From assembly GCF_000982825.1 (NCBI RefSeq), contig NZ_CP011047.1, forward strand, positions 1,302,001 through 1,366,000: 64,000 nucleotides of DNA. The letters are read 5' to 3'. The notes beneath the pieces were generated by a model, which worked only from the letters and a program-made list of their open reading frames with translations, made no database searches and was not told the origin of the DNA. Each line of letters opens with the position of its first letter. Positions within the stretch are counted from its first letter, which is position 1. The translations under genes were made by a program, and so were the position numbers. Below, one piece after another: positions 53,593 through 61,146 of this stretch. The DNA is from Cronobacter sakazakii (lineage in GTDB: Bacteria > Pseudomonadota > Gammaproteobacteria > Enterobacterales > Enterobacteriaceae).

Positions 53593-55677
53593 TCATGGTG
53601 ACTGGCTCAGGCGTCGTCTGAGCCAGATCCCGTGATGCGGGCGCTGACGCCACGCCACGGAAGAGATGGTATGCATGGTGCGCAGGTGATCGAGAATGCG
53701 CAGCAGATGATGTTCCATCACGCCCGGTGCCCCTTCCGGTAAGACATCTTCGCCCTCCAGGACCGCCTCGTTTTGCGTATCGCCCGGCGCGTCATGCTCA
53801 AGCCGCTGCTGGCAGCGCTGTAGCGCAATTTCACACGCCTGTAAGTAGCGCGCTGCGGTTTCTGGCGGCAGCGCGGTTTGCTCGCGCGCCATCGTCGTTA
53901 TCGCGTTGATGTGCTCGACAATAAACTGGCTGTGCGTCACCCACAGGCGCATATCCTCCAGATAACGGCTATTAAAGCCGGGCTCCTGCATGGCCTGATT
54001 AAGCGAGTTATAAAGCGCGTTATGCGCCTGGTTGACCTGCATACGCTGCCACGCGAGCGGGCCGGGTTGCGGGTCGCCGCTCAGGATCAGGCGCAGCGCC
54101 TCCTGGTCTGCCTCCAGCGCGTCATGCGCATTCTGGCGCAGCAGGCCGCTTTGCCACTGGGGCCAGAGCCAGACCATGCCGCCGAACGCGATAAGACAGC
54201 CGGACAGGGTGTCTATCAGGCGCGCCACGATATACTGCTCGCCGTTGAGCGTCAGGATTTGCAGCGAATAAACCGCCGTGACGGTAAAGCCAATCATCGC
54301 CCAGCCGTAGTGCCGCCGGATTATCAGATAACTGATTAACGTCACCAGCAGCATACCGAGCAGGGTATAGCCCTGCGGCACTTTCAGGTGCAGCGTGATG
54401 CCCGCGATAATCAGCCCCGCCAGCGTGCCGCCCGCCCGGTGCAGGATACGCACGCGCGTCGCGCCATAGCCGTTTTGGGTGACGAACAGTACCGTCATCA
54501 GGATCCAGTACGGCTTCGGCAACTGGAACGCGCTCCCTAACAACCCCGCCGCCGCCAGCATCACGCCCAGACGCGCGGCGGTGCGCAGCGCGGCGGATTT
54601 CAGCGACAAATAGCTTTTCAGCGCCCGCAGCAGCGGCAGGCGGCGCTTACCGCTGTCCATCAGGTCACGGGCGTAGAGCGGGCGCTGGGTGCGCAGCACG
54701 CGTGCAATACGGCTAAAATGGTATTCGCAAAACTGGCCAACCGGGTTATCCGGGTGCTGGCGGGCGATTTTCGCCAGCGCCTCGATCTGCTTATCCATTG
54801 AGAAGCGGTGCGAATAGCGGTGGTAAAGAATATCGTCAGAGAGCGTGCGCAGGCGCGTGGCGACGGTCTGCGCCGTCCAGCGCAACACCGCTTCGGCGTG
54901 GCTGCGCTCCACCAGTTTTTGCACTTCGCCGGGCTGATGCAGCGACACCGAGATGTGCTCCTGGAGATCCAGCGCCACCTGAAACGTGCGCAGCAGGCGC
55001 TTGTAACCGTTCTGCTTAGTGGCGGAGAGCATCTGCAACTGCTGATAGCACTGGCTTATCTGATCCACCACTTTTTGCTGATGCACCAGCAGCGGCGGCA
55101 GCGCCTGTTCCGGCTCGGTGTGGCGCGTCAGCAGGCTGTATTTGGCTTCGCAGTAGTCGGCGAGGCTTTTATAAATCATGCTTAACGATTCACGCAGCGG
55201 CTGCTCGCGCCACAGCCAGAACCAGAAACCGTTAAACGCGCCATACCAGAGCGTGCCGAGCACATAGAGCAGCATAGGCTGCCAGATGGGCATATTGCCG
55301 GCGAGGCTTAACGTAAAGATCGCCGCGATGAGCGAGGCGGGCAACAGACGCGCATGCAGCGGGCTGATTTCCGCCGTCACGCCAAGCAGCAGCGCCAGCA
55401 TCAGCAGAATGAGCGGCAGCGGCACAGACTGCAGCAGCAACAGCTGCACCGCCAGGCTGCTCAGCGCAAACAGCGATGCGCCGATGATCAAGCGTTTAAA
55501 AAAGCGTTTGTGCGGGGTATCGAGACCGGCAATGTTGCAGCAGGCGGGAACGAGTGAAAACAGTAACCCTTGTTGAAGATGGCCCAGCATCAACCCGACC
55601 GCCACCGGCAGGCTTAAGATGAGCGTTTGCCGTAAAGCGTAATTAATTTCAGGGTGATAGATAAGACGACGCCACAT
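53593..55677 (-). CDS. yhfK: YccS/YhfK-family inner-membrane protein
   Basis: A 694-residue membrane protein of the FUSC-like YccS/YhfK family; function unknown. Two blocks of membrane helices (about 15-155 and 375-505) alternate with soluble helical regions, one carrying ALPPLLVHQQKVVDQ. The ATG at 55677 (MWRRLIYHPEINYALRQ) is chosen to match E. coli; a TTG seven codons earlier is open. Convergent with argD with no base between the stop codons. Confidence 0.92.
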   Translation of the reverse strand: MWRRLIYHPEINYALRQTLILSLPVAVGLMLGHLQQGLLFSLVPACCNIAGLDTPHKRFFKRLIIGASLFALSSLAVQLLLLQSVPLPLILLMLALLLGVTAEISPLHARLLPASLIAAIFTLSLAGNMPIWQPMLLYVLGTLWYGAFNGFWFWLWREQPLRESLSMIYKSLADYCEAKYSLLTRHTEPEQALPPLLVHQQKVVDQISQCYQQLQMLSATKQNGYKRLLRTFQVALDLQEHISVSLHQPGEVQKLVERSHAEAVLRWTAQTVATRLRTLSDDILYHRYSHRFSMDKQIEALAKIARQHPDNPVGQFCEYHFSRIARVLRTQRPLYARDLMDSGKRRLPLLRALKSYLSLKSAALRTAARLGVMLAAAGLLGSAFQLPKPYWILMTVLFVTQNGYGATRVRILHRAGGTLAGLIIAGITLHLKVPQGYTLLGMLLVTLISYLIIRRHYGWAMIGFTVTAVYSLQILTLNGEQYIVARLIDTLSGCLIAFGGMVWLWPQWQSGLLRQNAHDALEADQEALRLILSGDPQPGPLAWQRMQVNQAHNALYNSLNQAMQEPGFNSRYLEDMRLWVTHSQFIVEHINAITTMAREQTALPPETAARYLQACEIALQRCQQRLEHDAPGDTQNEAVLEGEDVLPEGAPGVMEHHLLRILDHLRTMHTISSVAWRQRPHHGIWLRRRLSQSP

Positions 55678-55694
55678 AGGGGAGAAGTATAGAT

Positions 55695-55735
55695 ACAAAA
55701 ACGGCGTGTTACCGAAGCGACACGCCGTTTTTTGA
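55695..55735 (-). terminator. Terminator of crp
   Basis: ACGGCGTG (55701-55708) and CACGCCGT (55721-55728) arms with A-runs and T-runs on the two sides. It lies between crp and yhfK, both on the minus strand. Confidence 0.82.
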
Positions 55736-55739
55736 TTTT

Positions 55740-56372
55740 TTAGCGGGTTCCGTAAACCACGATGGTTTTCCCGTGGGCGGAGATCAGGTTTTGATCTTCG
55801 AGCATTTTCAGAATGCGGCCAACGGTTTCGCGGGAGCAGCCGACGATCTGGCCGATTTCCTGACGCGTGATTTTGATCTGCATCCCGTCAGGATGGGTCA
55901 TCGCGTCCGGCTGTTTCGCCAGGTTCAGAAGGGTCTGCGCGATGCGGCCAGTCACGTCGAGGAAGGCGAGGTTGCCCACTTTCTCAGAGGTAACTTGCAG
56001 GCGGCGAGCCATCTGCGAGGAAAGACGCATCAGAATATCCGGGTTAACCTGGATCAGCTGACGGAATTTTTTGTAGGAGATTTCAGCCACTTCACAGGCA
56101 GTTTTAGCGCGAACCCAGGCGCTGCGCTCCTGACCTTCCTCGAACAAACCCAGTTCGCCGATGAAGTCACCCTGATTCAGGTACGAGAGGATCATCTCCT
56201 TGCCCTCTTCATCTTTGATCAGCACTGCCACTGAGCCTTTAACGATGTAATACAGCGTCTCCGCTTTTTCACCCTGGTGAATCAGCGTGCTCTTAGATGG
56301 ATACTTATGAATGTGGCAATGTGACAAGAACCATTCAAGAGTCGGGTCTGTTTGCGGTTTGCCAAGCACCAT
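55740..56372 (-). CDS. crp: cAMP receptor protein CRP
   Basis: Global regulator of carbon use. The 210 residues match E. coli CRP almost exactly: the cAMP pocket GELGLFEEGQERSAWVRA and the recognition helix in TRQEIGQIVGCSRETVGRIL. Divergent from yhfA across a 310-base gap. Confidence 0.99.
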   Translation of the reverse strand: MVLGKPQTDPTLEWFLSHCHIHKYPSKSTLIHQGEKAETLYYIVKGSVAVLIKDEEGKEMILSYLNQGDFIGELGLFEEGQERSAWVRAKTACEVAEISYKKFRQLIQVNPDILMRLSSQMARRLQVTSEKVGNLAFLDVTGRIAQTLLNLAKQPDAMTHPDGMQIKITRQEIGQIVGCSRETVGRILKMLEDQNLISAHGKTIVVYGTR

Positions 56373-56682
56373 GCGCGGTTATCCTCTGTTTTAAACTGGC
56401 TCCAAAGACAGGGCGCGTAACCCCTGTCTGGCTTTGCATTCATCATCTTCCCGAGTCCTGGGAAGTTGGCTGTCCGTGGACGTCGCAGCCGATAAATTAT
56501 CTTCTCCTCTGCATACATGCGTAACATCAATGTATCGCCGCTGCATCCAGACTGTTTTAGCATAGCTTTTCTCAGGTGTCTCCTGTTGTCTCGTTTCAGC
56601 TTGACGCAGGTCGCCCTTCCATTGCCTCTGACGTCGCGCGCGCGTAATCTGTCAGAAAAATGAATAGCCTGGAGTGATTAAC
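56373..56682. other. crp-yhfA divergent region
   Basis: A 310-base gap that should hold the long crp leader and its autoregulated promoter. CTGCATACATGCG at 56509-56521 recalls the E. coli crp region, but I could not assign sites firmly. No gene seen. Confidence 0.45.
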
Positions 56683-57090
56683 ATGCATGCACGAGTGAAA
56701 TGGGTGGAAGGGTTAACCTTCCTGGGCGAGTCCGCCTCCGGGCATCAGATCCTGATGGACGGCAACTCTGGCGACAAAGCGCCGAGCCCGATGGAAATGG
56801 TTTTGATGGCCGCAGGTGGCTGCAGCGCGATTGATGTTGTCTCTATTCTGCAAAAAGGCCGTCACGACGTGACCGACTGCGAAGTGAAGCTGACGTCAGA
56901 GCGTCGCGAAGAAGCGCCGCGTCTGTTTACGCATATCAATCTGCATTTTGTGGTGACAGGCAAAGCCCTGAAAGACGCGGCAGTGTCGCGCGCGGTGGAT
57001 CTGTCGGCAGAGAAGTATTGCTCAGTGGCGCTGATGCTCGGTAAAGGGGTCAACATCACCCATTCGTATGAAGTGATTGAAGCGTCATGA
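56683..57090 (+). CDS. yhfA: OsmC-family protein YhfA
   Basis: A 135-residue OsmC/Ohr-like protein. It keeps two cysteines in the expected places (AAGGCSAIDVVSIL and EKYCSVALML), as in thiol peroxidases of this family; activity is not established. The start at 56683 follows GGAGTGATTAAC. Divergent from crp, as in E. coli. Confidence 0.93.
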   Translation: MHARVKWVEGLTFLGESASGHQILMDGNSGDKAPSPMEMVLMAAGGCSAIDVVSILQKGRHDVTDCEVKLTSERREEAPRLFTHINLHFVVTGKALKDAAVSRAVDLSAEKYCSVALMLGKGVNITHSYEVIEAS

Positions 57091-57101
57091 GATGACGGAC
57101 G

Positions 57102-57127
57102 GCCCGGCAGGCGCAGCGCCACCGGGC
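57102..57127. repeat. REP-like palindrome between yhfA and prkB
   Basis: GCCCGG (57102-57107) and CCGGGC (57122-57127) arms around CAGGCGCAGCGCCA. This is a second REP-type unit, different from those at 10.9 and 45.4 kb. It separates convergent yhfA and prkB and may serve as their terminator. Confidence 0.65.
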
Positions 57128-57134
57128 ATCGCCG

Positions 57135-58004
57135 TCACGCTATCTGTTTTCCTTCCATCAGCCGCTGCACCAGCGGCAGCATAATAAGTTCCATCGCGAG
57201 CCCCATCTTCCCGCCCGGCACCACCAGCGTATTGATATGTGAGATAAACGAGCCCTGCAGCATCGCCAAAAGCCACGGATAATCGATGTTATCCAGATTG
57301 CGGAAGTGAATGACCACGAAGCTTTCATCAAGCGACGGAATGCCTTTCGCGGCGAACGGATTGGAGGTGTCCACCGTCGGCACGCGCTGGAAGTTAATAT
57401 GGGTGCGTGAGAACTGCGGCGTGATGTAGTTAATGTAATCTTCCATCGAGCGCACCACGGAATCCATCACCGCCTCGCGCGAGTGGCCGCGCTCGCTGGT
57501 ATCGCGGATGAGCTTCTGTATCCACTCCAGGTTGACGATAGGCACCACGCCTACGAGTAAATCGACATGCTTCGCCACGTCATGCTGCGGCGTCACCACG
57601 CCACCGTGCAGCCCTTCGTAAAACAGCACGTCTGTCGGCTCCGGCAGCGGCTGCCACGGCGTAAACGTGCCGGGCACCTGGTTCCACGGCACCGCTTCGT
57701 CATAGGTGTGCAGATATTTACGCGACTGTCCTTTGCCGGTCAGCCCGTACTCCACAAAGGTTTGCTCCAGCAGGCCGAAATCGTTCGCCTCCGGGCCGAA
57801 GTAACTGATATGGCGGCCAAGATCGCGCGCTTTACGAATAGCCATGTCCATTTCCGGGCGCGTGTAGCGGTGAAAGCTGTCGCCTTCCACTTCGGCGGCA
57901 CGGAGATTCAGCTGGGCGAAAATTTTACGAAACGCGAGGCTGGTGGTGGTGGTTCCCGCGCCGCTGGAGCCTGTGACGGCGATAACCGGATGTTTGGCAG
58001 ACAT
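57135..58004 (-). CDS. prkB: Phosphoribulokinase-like protein PrkB
   Basis: A 289-residue P-loop kinase of the phosphoribulokinase/uridine kinase group, with the P-loop GSSGAGTTTTS near residue 12. Its substrate in non-autotrophic enteric bacteria is unknown, so the name marks family only. Upstream of it on the same strand lie yheU and yheT. Confidence 0.93.
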   Translation of the reverse strand: MSAKHPVIAVTGSSGAGTTTTSLAFRKIFAQLNLRAAEVEGDSFHRYTRPEMDMAIRKARDLGRHISYFGPEANDFGLLEQTFVEYGLTGKGQSRKYLHTYDEAVPWNQVPGTFTPWQPLPEPTDVLFYEGLHGGVVTPQHDVAKHVDLLVGVVPIVNLEWIQKLIRDTSERGHSREAVMDSVVRSMEDYINYITPQFSRTHINFQRVPTVDTSNPFAAKGIPSLDESFVVIHFRNLDNIDYPWLLAMLQGSFISHINTLVVPGGKMGLAMELIMLPLVQRLMEGKQIA

Positions 58005-58052
58005 AGCGAGACAACTCCCTGAAGCGGCGGGGCAAGGCTCCGCCTGGCAACG

Positions 58053-58271
58053 TTAACCGCGAAACTGCGAACGCGGCATGATATTGACCGTTTCGTGCAG
58101 CTCAGACCACACCAGAACGGCTTCGCCACTTTGCAACTGACGCCGCACGTCGGCGACCTTTTGCTCAAGCGAGCGTTCATGTTCACCATAATCGGTGCCT
58201 TCGCGCAAGACGAAGGCTTCAATCAGGCGCTCCAGGGTGTCGGGCGCGATCTCTTGCCAGGGAATAATCAT
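58053..58271 (-). CDS. yheU: UPF0270 protein YheU
   Basis: A 72-residue conserved protein of unknown function (MIIPWQEIAPDTLERLIEAFVLREGTDYG region, shared with E. coli YheU). It abuts yheT directly, its start touching the yheT stop. Confidence 0.93.
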   Translation of the reverse strand: MIIPWQEIAPDTLERLIEAFVLREGTDYGEHERSLEQKVADVRRQLQSGEAVLVWSELHETVNIMPRSQFRG

Positions 58272-59288
58272 TTATCGGTCCAGATACGGGGTTAACCAGT
58301 CAGGAATGCGCTGTTCCAGCCACATTTTGGGCTGACGCAGCGTGCCGCCGACAAAGCCCACGTGACCGCCATGCTCTGTCAGTTGATATTCAATATTAGC
58401 AGGCAGCGTGGTGGTGTCGGGGATCACGTGATGATCCATAAACGGGTCGTCTTTGGCGTGGATAATCAGCGTCGGCCGGGTGATGCTGGCGAGACGCGGC
58501 ATCGCGCTGCACTGGCGATAGTAATCGACGGCATCGCTAAAGCCGTGAATTTTCGACGTAATCAAATCATCGAAATCGCGGATGCGGCGCAGGCGCTTAA
58601 GCTGGGCGAGTTCAATCGGCAGCGTGCCGGGCCAGGCCTTCAGCTTGCGGGTGGCGTTGGCTTTCAGCAGGTTCAGCAGATAGAACTGATAAAAGCGTGA
58701 AAAGCCTTTTTCCATATGGTTGCAGCAGTGTTCGAGCATAAACGGCGCGGACACAATCACGCCTGCCGTCAGCGGGAAGCTGGCGTCAATCTCCGCCATC
58801 AGGCAGCCGAGCATATTGCCGCCGAGCGAATAGCCCACCGCCGCTGTCGGCACGGTGCCGTAGCGCTCATCCAGCCAGCGCAGGAAAAAGGTGCCGTCTT
58901 CGGTTTCGCCCGAATGATAGATGCGCCCCAGTTTGTTTGGCACGCCGCTACAGCCGCGAAAGTGCATCACCACGCCGAGCCAGCCACGCGCTTTCGCCGC
59001 ATGGATAAGGCCGTGGGCGTAAGGACTGTGCAGGCTGCCTTCCAGACCGTGAAACACCACCAGACGCGGTTTATGACGCGCCTGGTCTGGGTTTTCGCTA
59101 AACGCCAGGTCAACAAAATCGCCGTCCGGCAGATCCAGACGCTGCCAGTGCGGCTCAAACTGCAAACGGCGGCGCAGCACGCGCGGCAGCATGGTTTGCA
59201 GATGTGGATTGCTGACTCCCGGCATTGGCTGAAAGTGTGAGGAATCGGTGTTCAGTGCAGGAAGTTCTGCGGGAGTAATGTCGGCCAT
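58272..59288 (-). CDS. yheT: Alpha/beta hydrolase YheT
   Basis: A 338-residue hydrolase of the EMBL-type/AB hydrolase 4 group. The nucleophile elbow GYSLGGN is present, the Asp in HAKDDPFM and the His in EHGGHVGFVGG. The physiological ester is not known. In E. coli yheS comes next; here the NAD-salvage cassette does. Confidence 0.94.
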   Translation of the reverse strand: MADITPAELPALNTDSSHFQPMPGVSNPHLQTMLPRVLRRRLQFEPHWQRLDLPDGDFVDLAFSENPDQARHKPRLVVFHGLEGSLHSPYAHGLIHAAKARGWLGVVMHFRGCSGVPNKLGRIYHSGETEDGTFFLRWLDERYGTVPTAAVGYSLGGNMLGCLMAEIDASFPLTAGVIVSAPFMLEHCCNHMEKGFSRFYQFYLLNLLKANATRKLKAWPGTLPIELAQLKRLRRIRDFDDLITSKIHGFSDAVDYYRQCSAMPRLASITRPTLIIHAKDDPFMDHHVIPDTTTLPANIEYQLTEHGGHVGFVGGTLRQPKMWLEQRIPDWLTPYLDR

Positions 59289-59360
59289 AGCTGATGTCTT
59301 TTATTAGTTCGCTAATTACTATACCGGTTGTGATTCATTTTGTTGATGCTTTGGTGCGGA

Positions 59361-60080
59361 TCATTCGGCCAGTAAATTGCGCGAGAACAGGTGAATATCG
59401 GCATCCGGCTTGCGTCGCCAGAGCCTGGCCTTACGCGCGCCGGTGGCGACGCTCTCGCCGGTCTCTTCAAACATGCCGGACGCCTCAAAGCGCCGGATCA
59501 GGCTTTTACGCTGGATGGGCTGGCCGAGAATAATCTCCGTCGCCTCCTGAAGCTGGCTCAGCGTAAAACACTCCGGCAGACAGTAGACCGGCAGGAGCGA
59601 ATACATCGTTTTCTGGCGCAGGCGGCGCAGCGCGGCCTCGATAATCGTCTGGTGATCGAACGCCAGCTCGATAGCGTCAAGCTCCGCCACCGGCACCCAC
59701 TGCGCATCGCTGACGGAGGCGATATGCGGCTGGCAGTCGACCCAGGCGATAAGCGCAAACCAGGCGGCGGTGAGGCTCCAGCCGCGCGGATCGCGATCCG
59801 GGCCGGAAAACGTCTCCAGTTGCTCAAGCCAGGACGGGCGCACGCCGGTTTTTTCGGTCAGCTTACGCAGCGCCGTCGCGTGGGTGGAATCATCTTTCTG
59901 CATATCGATAAACCCGCCGGGCAGCGCCCAGCGGCCCTGCTGCGGCTGACGGGCGCGCTGTACCAGCAGCACGCAGAGCGCCTGATCGTGCAGGGTGAAC
60001 AGCACGCTGTCGACGGTCACCAGCGGGGAAGGGAACCGCGCAGGGTCATAAGTTTCCAGATATTCCGCTTCAGTGGTCAT
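59361..60080 (-). CDS. nrtR: NrtR-type Nudix-related transcriptional regulator
   Basis: A 239-residue regulator: an N-terminal Nudix-like domain and a C-terminal winged helix (residues about 155-235). The Nudix box (about 55-80) is degenerate: the catalytic RExxEE reads RKLTEK, with Lys73 and Lys77 for the Glu residues, so hydrolysis is unlikely and ADP-ribose sensing is likely, as known for NrtR. It is divergent from the prs paralogue and nadV, with three similar sites between or near them. Confidence 0.88.
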   Translation of the reverse strand: MTTEAEYLETYDPARFPSPLVTVDSVLFTLHDQALCVLLVQRARQPQQGRWALPGGFIDMQKDDSTHATALRKLTEKTGVRPSWLEQLETFSGPDRDPRGWSLTAAWFALIAWVDCQPHIASVSDAQWVPVAELDAIELAFDHQTIIEAALRRLRQKTMYSLLPVYCLPECFTLSQLQEATEIILGQPIQRKSLIRRFEASGMFEETGESVATGARKARLWRRKPDADIHLFSRNLLAE

Positions 60081-60096
60081 GCGCCGCTCCGTTTAA

Positions 60097-60111
60097 TTGT
60101 CTCAGAGACAA
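60097..60111. promoter_or_regulatory. Putative NrtR operator, site 1
   Basis: TTGTCTCAGAGACAA is a palindrome of seven-base arms around a central A, 17 bases before the nrtR start codon. Its place suggests autoregulation. Confidence 0.6.
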
Positions 60112-60216
60112 GTTTAACAGCCCTGAACGCCGGGACAAAGCAAACCTGTAATGTTTTAATTTTCAGTGACATGCTATTTTTTAGCCAGTGCGGCGAAAAT
60201 TTCGCTTGCTTATTAG

Positions 60217-60230
60217 TGTCTCTTGGACAA
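60217..60230. promoter_or_regulatory. Putative NrtR operator, site 2
   Basis: TGTCTCTTGGACAA equals the core of site 1 (TGTCTCAGAGACAA) at 11 of 14 positions, with the ends kept and only the three middle bases changed. It lies 48 bases before the prs paralogue start, inside the promoter area. Confidence 0.6.
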
Positions 60231-60239
60231 TATTAAATG

Positions 60240-60253
60240 TGTCGCAAGGACAT
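60240..60253. promoter_or_regulatory. Putative NrtR operator, site 3
   Basis: TGTCGCAAGGACAT keeps the TGTC-C and GGACA parts of site 2, 23 bases further on, close to two helical turns. Tandem binding on one face of the DNA is possible. Confidence 0.5.
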
Positions 60254-60277
60254 AAACTAATTAACCGGGGGGCGAAA

Positions 60278-61135
60278 ATGATGCAGCCGCAACTGATGGT
60301 AGACGGACAAGAGATTGCAACACAGACCGGGCGTTTTCCTGACGGCGCCGTGTGGGCGAAAGTGACCGGCGCACTGCCGCGCGTCGCCTCGCTGATGCGC
60401 ATTCGCGCCGCCGCCATGAAAACGATGGACGATTTCATGCTGCTGGCGCAGCTCACCGACGCGGTGCGCCAGCACTGTGACGTGCGCTTTAGCCATCTGG
60501 AACTACCGTGGCTGCCGTATGCCCGCCAGGACAGGCACATGCAGCCGGGTGACAGCTTCGCGCTGAAAGTCTTCGCCCGCCAACTGAACACCCTCGGTTT
60601 CGACAAAGTGATCGTACTCGACCCGCACAGCGAAGCCGCCGCCGCCGCGATTGAAAATCTGGTGGCTATCCCGCAGGAGCGTTGCCTGTTACAAAGCAAG
60701 ACGCTGGAGCGTGCCCTGAAGGCTGGCGAGTTAATGCTGGTGGCACCCGATGCCGGGGCGCTTAAAAAAATCCATGCCGTCGCGCAGGCGGCGGGCGTTC
60801 ATGAATTTGCCATTCTGACCAAACAGCGCAACGTCGCGACCGGCGAGCTGACCGGTTTTCGCCTGGTGGACGGTGACGTGAAAGGCAAAGCGGTGCTGAT
60901 TGTGGACGATCTCTGCGATGCGGGCGGCACGTTTATCGGCTCAGCCCAGGTGCTGCGTGACGCCGGGGCAAGCAGCGTCAGTCTCTATGTCACCCACGGC
61001 GTGTTTTCTAAAGGCGTCGAAAACCTGCTGAATAACGGCATTGATAAGCTGTATACGACCACCTCCTTCGCGCCCGCTGAACTGGCGCAGGAACGGGTAG
61101 AAATGATTGATATCAATACAATTTATAACGCGTAA
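60278..61135 (+). CDS. Ribose-phosphate pyrophosphokinase paralogue
   Basis: A 285-residue PRPP-synthetase-like protein, shorter than housekeeping Prs (about 315). It keeps YARQDR (81-86) but has DPHSEA for the usual DLH region and a PRPP loop VLIVDDLCDAGGT (206-218), so it is diverged. The ATG at 60278 is chosen for GGGGGGCG ahead of it; an upstream extension would cover the operator sites. Twelve bases before nadV, it probably feeds PRPP to NadV. Confidence 0.85.
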   Translation: MMQPQLMVDGQEIATQTGRFPDGAVWAKVTGALPRVASLMRIRAAAMKTMDDFMLLAQLTDAVRQHCDVRFSHLELPWLPYARQDRHMQPGDSFALKVFARQLNTLGFDKVIVLDPHSEAAAAAIENLVAIPQERCLLQSKTLERALKAGELMLVAPDAGALKKIHAVAQAAGVHEFAILTKQRNVATGELTGFRLVDGDVKGKAVLIVDDLCDAGGTFIGSAQVLRDAGASSVSLYVTHGVFSKGVENLLNNGIDKLYTTTSFAPAELAQERVEMIDINTIYNA

Positions 61136-61146
61136 GGAGAAGGGCG

